Part shown: positions 8,538 to 17,673 of the stretch, piece after piece
Numbering within the stretch: position 1 is the first letter of the stretch
How the letters are laid out: each line of letters begins with the position of its first letter
Made by a program: the position numbers and the translations under genes
The notes under the pieces: generated by a model
The model's input: only the letters and a program-made list of their open reading frames with translations
Database searches by the model: none
Told to the model about the DNA's origin: nothing
Origin: Polyangium sp. y55x31
GTDB lineage: Bacteria > Myxococcota_A > Polyangia > Polyangiales > Polyangiaceae
Assembly: GCF_029946505.1 (NCBI RefSeq)
Contig: NZ_JARZHG010000005.1
Coordinates: 310,001 to 374,000 of the forward strand
Reading direction: 5' to 3'
DNA: 64,000 nucleotides

Positions 8538-9389
8538 ATGTCCGAAGGCCCGCTCGTCACGGTGGATTGGCTCGCGGCGCACGCGTCCGATCCGCGCGTC
8601 CGCGTCGTCGACGTGCGCTGGTATCTCTCGGGCAAGCGTGGCGTCGACGCGTACGAAGCGGGCCACATCCCGGGCGCGTCGTTCGTCGATCTCGATGCCG
8701 AGCTCGCCGGGGATCCGTCGCGAGGCCCCGGCCGTCATCCGCTGCCGGCGGCGGAAAAATTCGCGGCGCTGCTCTCGCGCCTCGGCGTCACCGAGGACTC
8801 GATCGTCGTCGCCTACGACGACGCCGGCGGCGCCATCGCTGCGCGCATGTGGTGGCTGCTCCGTCATTTCGGACATCTCGGCGGACGTGTCCTCGACGGC
8901 GGCATCGGCGCATGGATCACGTCTGGCCGCGCGCTCGACACCGCCCCTCCTCGCGTCACGCCCGCGCCGCCTCTCGCGCTTCGGCCCGGCGGCGCACCCG
9001 TCGTGGACAAAGCCGACGTCGCTCGCCTCGCCGCGCTCGGCTTGCCGGAGGCCGTCGTCCTCGATGCGCGGGCTCGCGAGCGGTACGAAGGCCGCTCCGA
9101 GCCGATCGACGCGCGCGCCGGGCACGTCCCCGGCGCCCGGAATGCGCCTTTCGTGGAGAACCTCGTCTCGCCCGGCGGCGCTTTCCTTCCGCGCGAGGCG
9201 CTCGATGCGCGCTACCGGGCGCTCGGCGCGCTCGATGCGAAGAGCGTCGTTTGTTACTGCGGCTCCGGCGTCACGGCCTGCCACGATCTCCTTGCCCTCG
9301 CGATCCTCGGCCGCGAGGACGCCGCTCTGTACGAGGGATCCTGGAGCGACTGGGCGCGGGACGCGGCCCTCCCGATCGAGACGGGCTGA
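8538..9389 (+). CDS. sseA: Tandem-rhodanese sulfurtransferase (3-mercaptopyruvate/thiosulfate type)
   Basis: 283 aa, ATG start behind AGGAGAAG. Two rhodanese domains, about residues 5-135 and 152-283. The N-terminal domain is inactive: the loop that would carry Cys reads AYDDAGG. The C-terminal domain has the active loop CGSGVTA with catalytic Cys241. The CGSGVTA loop is characteristic of 3-mercaptopyruvate sulfurtransferases, which move sulfur from 3-mercaptopyruvate to an acceptor; thiosulfate use cannot be excluded. Length is typical (about 280). Follows the kinase operon by 11 bp, though a functional link is not evident. Confidence 0.88.
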   Translation: MSEGPLVTVDWLAAHASDPRVRVVDVRWYLSGKRGVDAYEAGHIPGASFVDLDAELAGDPSRGPGRHPLPAAEKFAALLSRLGVTEDSIVVAYDDAGGAIAARMWWLLRHFGHLGGRVLDGGIGAWITSGRALDTAPPRVTPAPPLALRPGGAPVVDKADVARLAALGLPEAVVLDARARERYEGRSEPIDARAGHVPGARNAPFVENLVSPGGAFLPREALDARYRALGALDAKSVVCYCGSGVTACHDLLALAILGREDAALYEGSWSDWARDAALPIETG

Positions 9390-9498
9390 GCTGCGATCCG
9401 GGAAGCCCTTGCGCCACCGCGACTCCGGTGCTTTGGGGTTTGGGGCGTAGGACGCCGAAGGCGATCCGGAGCCCCAAGCGTCGACCAGAGGTAGGGCC

Positions 9499-10896
<1,398 letters not shown>

Positions 10897-10908
10897 GGCC
10901 ACGACGAA

Positions 10909-10937
10909 GGAGCCCGGCGCAACCGGGCTCCTTTTTT
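10909..10937 (+). terminator. Intrinsic terminator of asnS
   Basis: Perfect 9-bp stem GGAGCCCGG / CCGGGCTCC with a five-base loop, followed by six T residues. It sits 12 bp after the asnS stop and before the MarR gene. Confidence 0.92.
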
Positions 10938-10953
10938 CTGGTCAATTACGTGC

Positions 10954-11445
10954 ATGGATGCAACGATTCCAATCCTGCACATGAAAGCCGATGACCGCCG
11001 AGCGCTGCGAGAGAGCATCCGCGTCACGCGGATGGCGACGGCGCGTGACTTCCTGATCGGGGCGATCTCCTCGCTCGACGAGGCCGAGCTGACGCTCCTC
11101 CAGCTCGGCGTGCTCCTCCTGCTCGACGACGGCGTGCCGCGCACGTTGAAGGAGCTCGCGGAGGTCATCGGCCGTTCCCCCTCGGCGACGAGCCGCCTCG
11201 TCGATCAGCTCGTGCGGCGCAAGCTGCTCGTTCGCGAGGAGGATCCCGAGGATCGGCGCGCGCGGCGCGTCACCCGCAGCCCGCGCGCGGCCCGCCTCGT
11301 CGCGGAGCTCTTGGATCGCCGCACCGACGCGCAGATCAGCGTGATGGCGTCGCTCTCGGACGAGGAGCGCGCGCTCGTGATGCGAGCCTTCGCCATTCTG
11401 GGGGAGGCCGCGCAGAGGATGACGAAGAAGGAGGTCCGACGATGA
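10954..11445 (+). CDS. MarR-family transcriptional regulator
   Basis: 163 aa as drawn; ATG 10981 (MKADDRRA) is an alternative that would give 154 aa. Winged helix-turn-helix at about residues 62-125: recognition region LKELAEVIGRSPSATSRLVDQLVRRKLL, then the wing REEDPEDRRARRVTRSPRA, with helical dimerisation segments on both sides. MarR proteins usually repress a neighbouring resistance or catabolic gene and are released by a small aromatic ligand. Its stop overlaps the start of the downstream phosphotransferase-like gene (ATGA), so the pair is one operon. A regulator of that gene, or of its own operon, is the likely role. Confidence 0.88.
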   Translation: MDATIPILHMKADDRRALRESIRVTRMATARDFLIGAISSLDEAELTLLQLGVLLLLDDGVPRTLKELAEVIGRSPSATSRLVDQLVRRKLLVREEDPEDRRARRVTRSPRAARLVAELLDRRTDAQISVMASLSDEERALVMRAFAILGEAAQRMTKKEVRR

Positions 11446-14117
11446 CGACAGAAGGCACGGTGCTCCCGCTCTCGGCGCTCGATCGATCCTCGCTCCCCAT
11501 CGCCGGCGGAAAAGCGGCGAACCTCGGCGAGATGCTGCGCGCCGGGGTCCCGGTCCCGCCGGGGTTCGTCCTGACGACCTCCGCGTTCCGCGCCGCGGCG
11601 AAAGCGGCGAACATCGGCCCGCAGCTCGAAGAGCTCGCGAAGGCGGAGCCGAGTGATCGCGCCTGCCTCGCCGCGCTCGCAGCCGAGATCCGCGCGGCGC
11701 TCTCGTCCGTGACCGTGCCCGAGGCGATCGCCGAGGCGTGCGTCCGTGCGTACGACGCCGAGCTCGGCGGCGCGGCCGTGGCCGTGCGCTCATCGGCCAC
11801 GGCCGAGGATTTACCGGATGCGAGCTTCGCCGGGCAGCAGGACACCTACCTCGGCGTGCTCGGCAAGGACGCGCTGCTCGACGCCGTTCGTCGCTGCTGG
11901 GCCTCTCTCTTCACCGAGCGTGCCGTCGTGTATCGCGCGGATCGGTCGATCGATCCGCGTGACGTCTCGCTCGCGGTCGTCGTACAGCGCCTCGTGCATG
12001 CGCGGGCCGCGGGCGTGCTCTTCACGGCGAACCCCGTGACGGGTCGACGCCGCGAGGCGGTGATCGACGCGGCGCCGGGCCTCGGCGAGGCGGTCGTGAG
12101 TGGCGCGACGAACCCCGATCACCTGGAGGTCCGCGTCGACACGGGCGAGATCGTCACGCGTCGCCTCGGCGACAAACGTGTCGTGATCGAGGCGCTTCCC
12201 GGCGGAGGAACACGTCACGAGGAGCGTACGGATGGCTCGGCAGAGGCTTGCATCTCCGACGCCGAGGCGCGCGATCTCGCGGCCATGGGCGCGCGCGTCG
12301 AGGCGCATTTCGGCGCGCCGCAGGACATCGAGTGGGCGATCGATCCCGAAGGAAAGATCCTCCTCGTGCAGTCGCGCCCGATCACCACGCTCTTCCCGAT
12401 CCCCGTGGGCCCCTTGTCCTCGGCGAGCCCGCTCCGCGTCTACTTCAGCTTCAACGTGGCGCAGGGCGTGTTCCGGCCGCTCTCGCCGATGGCGCTCCAG
12501 TTCTGGCGCGCGCTCGCGGGCGTCGCGGCGCGTGGCATCGGCCTCTGGGACGGCGAGCCGCTCGACGGCCCGCCGATCGCCGCCGTGGGCGCGAGTCGGC
12601 TCTTCCTCGACATCACCGCGCTCTTTCGTGATCCGATCGGCCGCCGCCTGGTCGCGTTCGCCTTGTCGCGGATGGAGGCGCGCAGCGGCGTCGCCATCCG
12701 TGCGCTCATCGACGATGAACGACTCGGCCTCGTGGAAACACCACGCTGGAGGATCGCGCGCGCGGCCGTGCGTGCGCTCGCGCGGACGCGCGCGCCCCTC
12801 ACGCTCGCGCGCGCCCTCGCGAACCCCGATGCCGTGCCCGGTCGCATCAGCGAGAAGGTCGACGCGGCGATCGCGATCGGTACGGTGCCCGAAGGCTCGC
12901 CGCCCGTCGCGTATGTCGACGCCGTCGAGCGCATGATCCGCGAGGGCATCGGTCCCTTCATCTTCACCGGGGTCCCGAGCATCGCCGGCGCGCTCGTGAG
13001 CATGCTCCTCTTCCGCCGCGCGCTCGCCGACCTGATGACCGAGGAAGAAGTTCACACGCTCCTCCGATCGCTGCCGAACAACCCGACGACGGAGATGGAC
13101 CTCGAGCTTTGGTCCCTCTCGCGCCGCGTCGGCGCGGATCCAGCGTCGCACCGCGTCTTGCGCGACGAGGCGCCCGCCGCGCTCGCCAAGCGGTATGCCG
13201 ATCGATCGCTGCCGGCCGTGCTCCAGCGCGAGCTCGCATCGTTCCTCGCGCGCTGGGGCGCGCGCGGCGTCGCGGAGATCGACATCGGCGTGCCTCGCTG
13301 GGGTGACGATCCGACGCACATCCTCGGAAGCCTCGCGAACTACCTCTCGCTCGGCGACGACGCGTCTCCGCCGGACGTGGCCTTCGAGCGCGGCGCGCGC
13401 GAGGCGGAGCAGAAGGCGGAGGAGCTCGTGGCGCGAGCGCGCGAGAAGGGCGCCTTGCGCGGCGCGGTCGCGCGGTTCGCGGTGCCCCGCGTGCGCAGGC
13501 TCCTCGGCGCGCGCGAGGCGCCGAAGTTCGGCATCGTGCGCATCATCGCGCAGGCGCGCTCGCTCCTGCTCGCTGCTGGCCGGTTGCTCGTGCAGGAGGG
13601 CAAGCTCGCTGCCGAGGACGACGTGTTTTTCCTCGACCTGCGCGAGCTACGCGCCGTCACCGGAGGCACGGATCTCCGCGCGCTCGTGGCCGAGCGTCGC
13701 CGCCTGAACACGCTGGAGCTCGGCCGCAAGCACGTGCCGCGCATCGTGCTCTCGGACGGCACGGAGCCCGAGATGATCGCCGCTGCCGCGTCGGGCGAAG
13801 GTGGTTTGTCCGGTACGCCTGCCTCCGCGGGGCGTGTCACGGGCAAGGCGCGCGTGGTGCTGGATCCGGTGGGCGCGAAGATCGAGCCCGGCGAGATCCT
13901 GGTCGCGCCTTCCACGGATCCTGGCTGGACCCCGCTGTTTCTGACGGCGGGCGGGCTCGTGATGGAGATGGGCGGGAGCATGTCGCACGGCGCGGTGGTC
14001 GCGCGTGAGTACGGGATCCCGGCCGTGGTCGGCGTCGCCGGCGCGACGGCGCGGATCACGACGGGGCAGCAGATCACCGTGGATGGAGGCGCGGGGCGGG
14101 TGGGGGTCGAGGCGTAG
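11442..14117 (+). CDS. Rifampicin phosphotransferase-like / PEP-utilising dikinase-like enzyme
   Basis: 891 aa. Order of domains: an N-terminal PPDK/PEP-synthase type ATP-grasp (about 10-315; AGGKAANLGEMLRAGVPVPPGF, AVRSSATAEDLPDASFAGQ, LFTANPVTGRRREAVI, DIEWAIDPEGKILLVQSRPI), a helical middle region (about 330-770), and a C-terminal swivelling phosphohistidine domain (GGSMSHGAVVAREYGIPAVVG, His849). The His domain lies at the very end with no TIM-barrel after it. That is the architecture and approximate length of rifampicin phosphotransferases, and unlike PEP synthase or PPDK. Such enzymes transfer the beta-phosphate of ATP through the His to a drug hydroxyl. The middle substrate-binding region is where this protein could differ; the real substrate is unknown. 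Coupled to an upstream MarR gene. Confidence 0.78.
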   Translation: MTTEGTVLPLSALDRSSLPIAGGKAANLGEMLRAGVPVPPGFVLTTSAFRAAAKAANIGPQLEELAKAEPSDRACLAALAAEIRAALSSVTVPEAIAEACVRAYDAELGGAAVAVRSSATAEDLPDASFAGQQDTYLGVLGKDALLDAVRRCWASLFTERAVVYRADRSIDPRDVSLAVVVQRLVHARAAGVLFTANPVTGRRREAVIDAAPGLGEAVVSGATNPDHLEVRVDTGEIVTRRLGDKRVVIEALPGGGTRHEERTDGSAEACISDAEARDLAAMGARVEAHFGAPQDIEWAIDPEGKILLVQSRPITTLFPIPVGPLSSASPLRVYFSFNVAQGVFRPLSPMALQFWRALAGVAARGIGLWDGEPLDGPPIAAVGASRLFLDITALFRDPIGRRLVAFALSRMEARSGVAIRALIDDERLGLVETPRWRIARAAVRALARTRAPLTLARALANPDAVPGRISEKVDAAIAIGTVPEGSPPVAYVDAVERMIREGIGPFIFTGVPSIAGALVSMLLFRRALADLMTEEEVHTLLRSLPNNPTTEMDLELWSLSRRVGADPASHRVLRDEAPAALAKRYADRSLPAVLQRELASFLARWGARGVAEIDIGVPRWGDDPTHILGSLANYLSLGDDASPPDVAFERGAREAEQKAEELVARAREKGALRGAVARFAVPRVRRLLGAREAPKFGIVRIIAQARSLLLAAGRLLVQEGKLAAEDDVFFLDLRELRAVTGGTDLRALVAERRRLNTLELGRKHVPRIVLSDGTEPEMIAAAASGEGGLSGTPASAGRVTGKARVVLDPVGAKIEPGEILVAPSTDPGWTPLFLTAGGLVMEMGGSMSHGAVVAREYGIPAVVGVAGATARITTGQQITVDGGAGRVGVEA

Positions 14118-14129
14118 CCCCGCGCGGCG

Positions 14130-15554
14130 TCACTTCTTCTCGCTGAGCTTCTTCACGTGCTCGAGCACGCGCGTGTGGATCGCGTGGATCGCGCTGTCCG
14201 ACCAGAACGCCCAGTACACGTTCGGCGACATCTCGAGCTCGTACCACGTCGTCCCTTCGAGCCGCGTCCGGCCGCCGGGCAGCTCCGTCAGCAGGAACTG
14301 CCCACGCTTGGACCTCAAACTACCGTCGAGGTGCGGCGCGTGCACGTACTGGAACGGGCTCCACTCCTTCATCGCGTGCGGCTGCTTCGATACGTCGAAC
14401 GCGAGCCGGTTCGGTTTGTCCCAGACCGTGATCGGCTCGACGAACGGCCCCGTCGAGAACTCGCAGTAGCGCACGGCGCCCACGCCTTCGCCTTCGAGAC
14501 GCGCGCGCACCGGGTAGGCGATGCCCGTGTGGAAGAACCACTCCGCAGGCGGCGCGAGCTCGCCGAAGCCCACCACGTTCTCCCAGACGCGATCCGGCGG
14601 CGCGTCGACCTCGATCACCGTCTTCACCTCGCGCAGCTCCGGCTTCGCGACCGCCGCCTCCGCGCTCACGATCCCCGGCAGCATCAGCACCGCCGCCGCT
14701 GCGTGGGATCGCGGCGTCTTCGCCTGCAGCGCGATCGCGCGGCCCAGGATCGCGCCGATCACCGCCACCACGCCCGCGATCGGCGCGGCCATGAGGAGGC
14801 ACACGAGCCCCTCCAGCGCGAAGAGGAGCATCGCCCCGCCCGTGATGGCCACGGACAAACACGCGACCGTGACCGCGCGCCGGAGCGGCTGCGGCGCGTC
14901 GCGGTTCAGGAGGAACGCGCTCACCGCGCCCATCACGAACGGCGTCACGAAGAAGAGCGACAAACCGTAGAGATCCAGCGCGTACACGCTGAGCCCCGCC
15001 ATCCCGAGCCCCACCGCGACCGCGGCGGCGACGCCGAGCAGCGCGCTCCGCAGCGTGCCTTCGATCTGCGGTCGGATCTTCTCTTGCGGCCCACCCGCGC
15101 GATACGGCGACGTCGGGTCCGGCTTCCACGCGTCCCCGCGCTCGGGGATCGCCGCGAGGACGATCATCGCGAGGTAGTTCAGCCCAGGCACGAGGAACGT
15201 GAGTCCTCCCCACGGCGACAAACCCGCGTTCGCTGCGCGGCGGATGCTCATCGACACGCCGATCCACAAGAACGGCAGCGTCGCGATGCCCATCGCCACG
15301 AAGAGCCACGAAGGTGCGTCCGGGATGCTCTTGGTACGTAACGTGAGCAGTGGGCTCAGATAGGCGAGCGGCGAGAAGAGCACGCCTGACGCGAGGTACA
15401 CGAGCAGCGCGTCGATGCCGTACTTCAGCGCCATCAACGTGACGCCCGTGAGCAGATAAGCGCGCCTGCCGACCGGCGCTTCCAGGCCAAACCAGAGCCT
15501 CGCTACCTCGCGCACGGGCGAGCGCGGGCGGGACGACGGAGGTGTGTCACTCAT
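14130..15554 (-). CDS. DUF805-like membrane domain fused to an SRPBCC (polyketide-cyclase-like) domain
   Basis: 474 aa. The N-terminal part (about 15-185) resembles DUF805-type membrane regions (FGLEAPVGRRAYLLTG..., SIRRAANAGLSPWGGLTFLVPGLNYLAMIVLAAIPER). More hydrophobic helices follow up to about residue 285. The C-terminal 165 residues are soluble and look like an SRPBCC helix-grip domain (VIEVDAPPDRVWENVVGFGELAPPAEWFF ... GRTRLEGTTWYELEMSPNVYWAFWSD ... IHTRVLEHVKKLSEKK). SRPBCC domains hold hydrophobic ligands, so the fusion could bind a lipid at the membrane (inference). The ATG at 15554 has TAATGC exactly six bases upstream and no Shine-Dalgarno, so it may be leaderless. Confidence 0.75.
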   Translation of the reverse strand: MSDTPPSSRPRSPVREVARLWFGLEAPVGRRAYLLTGVTLMALKYGIDALLVYLASGVLFSPLAYLSPLLTLRTKSIPDAPSWLFVAMGIATLPFLWIGVSMSIRRAANAGLSPWGGLTFLVPGLNYLAMIVLAAIPERGDAWKPDPTSPYRAGGPQEKIRPQIEGTLRSALLGVAAAVAVGLGMAGLSVYALDLYGLSLFFVTPFVMGAVSAFLLNRDAPQPLRRAVTVACLSVAITGGAMLLFALEGLVCLLMAAPIAGVVAVIGAILGRAIALQAKTPRSHAAAAVLMLPGIVSAEAAVAKPELREVKTVIEVDAPPDRVWENVVGFGELAPPAEWFFHTGIAYPVRARLEGEGVGAVRYCEFSTGPFVEPITVWDKPNRLAFDVSKQPHAMKEWSPFQYVHAPHLDGSLRSKRGQFLLTELPGGRTRLEGTTWYELEMSPNVYWAFWSDSAIHAIHTRVLEHVKKLSEKK

Positions 15555-15560
15555 GGGGGC

Positions 15561-15566
15561 GCATTA
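15561..15566 (-). promoter_or_regulatory. -10-like hexamer TAATGC for a leaderless start at 15554
   Basis: Read on the minus strand, TAATGC is followed by six bases and then the ATG at 15554. It overlaps the stop codon of the upstream HIT gene (15564-15566), so the downstream gene may have its own start site inside the end of its neighbour. No clear -35. Confidence 0.35.
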
Positions 15567-15989
15567 TGCGGGAGATCGCAGCGCCGCACGCAGTGCCTCC
15601 GCCACACGCTCCATCTCGTCTTCGCTCGCGTACTTCGCGCGAGGCCAGAAGAACCCCCGCAGACCATCCTTCTTGCGCCGTGGCACCACGTGCACGTGCA
15701 GGTGCGGCACGCTCTGGCTGATCTTGTTGTTCATCGCGACGAAAGAGCCCTCCGCCGAGAGCGCCGGCTCGATCGCGCGGGCGATGCGCTGCGCGGCCCC
15801 GAAGAGCGGCGCGATCGAGTTTTCCGGCAGATCGAGCAGCGTCGGCACGTGCACGCGCGGCACGACGAGGCAGTGGCCCGGGAACAGGGGGCTGCGATCG
15901 AGGAATGCGAGGACCTCGGGCTCGTCGAGCACGACGTGGGCAGGAAGCTCACCGATTGCAATACGACAAAAGGTGCAGGCCTGGGCCAT
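15564..15989 (-). CDS. HIT-family hydrolase (Hint-like)
   Basis: 141 aa from the ATG at 15989, where the standard family opening (MAQACTFCRIAIGELPAHVV) begins; a longer reading frame upstream adds 14 unrelated residues. The histidine triad is HLHVHVVPR (His96, His98, His100). Cys5 and Cys8 match the zinc pair seen in many Hint proteins. The family hydrolyses nucleoside phosphoramidates or AMP-lysine-type bonds; the natural substrate is uncertain. Diverges from the response regulator at 16120. A second HIT protein lies at 19044. Confidence 0.9.
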   Translation of the reverse strand: MAQACTFCRIAIGELPAHVVLDEPEVLAFLDRSPLFPGHCLVVPRVHVPTLLDLPENSIAPLFGAAQRIARAIEPALSAEGSFVAMNNKISQSVPHLHVHVVPRRKKDGLRGFFWPRAKYASEDEMERVAEALRAALRSPA

Positions 15990-16119
15990 GGAAGAGGTTC
16001 TCATCACAGGTCGATGGGGTCGTTCGCCCACGCACCAAGATTCGTCCAGCGCGGTAGGGCGAAGGCTGGCGATGCCGCAGGCGCGTCAGTAGAGTGGCAC
16101 GCCTTTGCCGGCGGGGACC

Positions 16120-16503
16120 ATGGGCACGATCGAGCAAGGCAGCCGCGGCGTCCTCATCGTCGAGGACGATCCCGACATCCGTGAGACCATCGCGCAGATC
16201 CTCGAGGAAGAGGGGTACGAGGTGCGCGGCGCGAGCAATGGCAAGCAGGCCCTCGACCTGCTTCGCGAGGGAGCGCGCCCACAGCTCATCCTGCTCGACC
16301 TGATGATGCCCATCATGGACGGCTGGCTCTTCCGGACCGAGCAGCGCAGCGATCCGAGGATCGCCGACATCCCCGTCATCGTGATCTCGGCCGACGGCAA
16401 CCTGCGGCAGCAGGCCGCGAAGATCCAGGCGAACGGCTACCTGCGCAAGCCCGTCGGCATCGACACGCTCCTCAGCACGGTCGAGCGCTACCTGAAGCCG
16501 TAG
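16120..16503 (+). CDS. Single-domain response regulator (CheY-like receiver)
   Basis: 127 aa from ATG 16120, chosen over an in-frame TTG at 16105 because GGCGGGG lies just upstream. It is one receiver domain: acidic pocket Asp16/Asp17, phosphoacceptor Asp60 (LILLDLMMP), the conserved Ser in IVISAD, and the Lys in YLRKPV. It has no output domain, so it must act by protein contact, for example as a phosphate relay or motility/kinase switch. No histidine kinase is nearby, so it is an orphan. TAGAGT at 16090-16095 would start transcription about 18 bases before the ATG (weak). Confidence 0.9.
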   Translation: MGTIEQGSRGVLIVEDDPDIRETIAQILEEEGYEVRGASNGKQALDLLREGARPQLILLDLMMPIMDGWLFRTEQRSDPRIADIPVIVISADGNLRQQAAKIQANGYLRKPVGIDTLLSTVERYLKP

Positions 16504-16510
16504 CCGGCGA

Positions 16511-16615
16511 GAGCAGCGATTTTGCTGCTCCGAAAGCTCGTGAAGCGAGCTTTCCTCGGGGGGTGAATCGTCCGGGCTTTGCCCGGACGAGAGGGGGACG
16601 CGAGGCGTCCCCCTC
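16511..16615. repeat. Four consecutive perfect hairpins filling a convergent gap
   Basis: Four perfect inverted repeats lie end to end between two converging genes. 16511-16530: 7-bp stem GAGCAGC, loop 6. 16532-16554: 9-bp stem GAAAGCTCG, loop 5. 16568-16590: 10-bp stem TCGTCCGGGC, loop TTT. 16591-16615: 11-bp stem GAGGGGGACGC, loop GAG. The last two abut with no gap. No long T-run follows any of them on either strand. They probably act as a bidirectional terminator or mRNA 3'-end barrier; a mobile palindromic repeat is the alternative. Confidence 0.85.
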
Positions 16616-16619
16616 GGGA

Positions 16620-17615
16620 CTAAGACCGGCGGTACTCCATCTTGCGCGGGATCATGCCGCTCTTCGAGATCATCTCGAAGGCCTCTTTTTCGAGGAGCGG
16701 GTGCACGCCCTTCGGCGAGACGCCGCCGGGGATCTTCTTCTTCGTGATGAACGACGCGAGGTACTGCGGGTTGATCGCCGAGAGCTGCCGCAGGATCTGC
16801 TTCATCCGCTTCGTGTCGTTCGTCCACGCATAGGCGAACGCGCGCGAGCGGAGGAGCTGCGGCTTGATCTCGGCGAACGTCGCGTCGTTCGGATCGAGCG
16901 TGTCGAGCAGCTCCACGGCCTTCTTCGCCTGACCGCCCCGCGCCCACGCCTCACCCACGATCGCCGCGATCGTGGCGCGGCTCTTCGCGTCCTTGTGCCT
17001 TCCGAGATCGATCTTGTCGACGAGGCCCTTGGCCGCCTCGGTCTCGCCGAGCACGAGGTGGATCATTGCGCGTTGCGCCCGCGCCTCGTCCGCGACCGGC
17101 GGCATCACTTTTTCGAGCTTGATGCTCTCCAGCGTGGCGAGCGCCTTCTTCGGATCCTCCTGCAACTCGAGCTGCGCGCGCGCGAACACGGCCGCGGGGT
17201 CGTCCTTGCCGAACTCGCTCTCGAGCTTCTCGATGGCTTCTTTCCGCGCTTCCGGCGTATCCGCGCCGCGCACGAGGTTCGCCACGGCGCGCGAGCGCTT
17301 CGCGTACCGGACCACCCAGACGACGAGCGCCGCGACCGCGATCGTCACGACGAGCGCCACGACCTTCGAGACCCAGCCCGAGATGAAGAGCGCGATGATC
17401 CAGACGATCGCGAGCGGGATGCCGATCCGGACCGCGAGCTTCTTCGGCTCGAGCATCTGGAGCGGATCGGGCTGCGCGGCCTGCTTGTCGCGCGCGGACG
17501 CGATGAGCGCCTCGCGCGCATCCTTCGCGCTCGCCGGCTTCGCCGCGGCCTTCGGCTTGTCCGCGGTCTTCGGTTTCTCCTGGGTGTTGCTCTTCGGCTT
17601 GTCGGACGTCTTCAA
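16620..17615 (-). CDS. Membrane-anchored protein with TPR-like repeats
   Basis: 331 aa from a TTG start at 17615; the ATG seen 14 bases upstream is out of frame and stops at once. A Lys/Ala/Pro-rich hydrophilic N terminus (about 1-50) precedes two adjacent hydrophobic helices (about 62-82 and 84-105). The remainder is helix-turn-helix in pattern, like tetratricopeptide repeats (AVFARAQLELQEDPKKALATL, AMIHLVLGETEAAKGLVDKI, AWARGGQAKKAVELLDTL). Role unknown; probably a scaffold at the inner membrane. Separated by 58 bp from the permease gene upstream on the same strand. Confidence 0.75.
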   Translation of the reverse strand: MKTSDKPKSNTQEKPKTADKPKAAAKPASAKDAREALIASARDKQAAQPDPLQMLEPKKLAVRIGIPLAIVWIIALFISGWVSKVVALVVTIAVAALVVWVVRYAKRSRAVANLVRGADTPEARKEAIEKLESEFGKDDPAAVFARAQLELQEDPKKALATLESIKLEKVMPPVADEARAQRAMIHLVLGETEAAKGLVDKIDLGRHKDAKSRATIAAIVGEAWARGGQAKKAVELLDTLDPNDATFAEIKPQLLRSRAFAYAWTNDTKRMKQILRQLSAINPQYLASFITKKKIPGGVSPKGVHPLLEKEAFEMISKSGMIPRKMEYRRS

Positions 17616-17673
17616 GGCGAGCGCTTCATACCACGTGCCACGGGAAACAGTAGCGCGGGCCCTCCCGACTTCG

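Noticed and set aside
9398-9413. 16-bp sequence CCGGGAAGCCCTTGCG shared with 48575-48590, tested as a promoter or operator
   Set aside because: One 16-bp match is expected about once by chance in a window of this size and GC content; the GG-GC spacing is one base short for sigma54 and no -10 follows.
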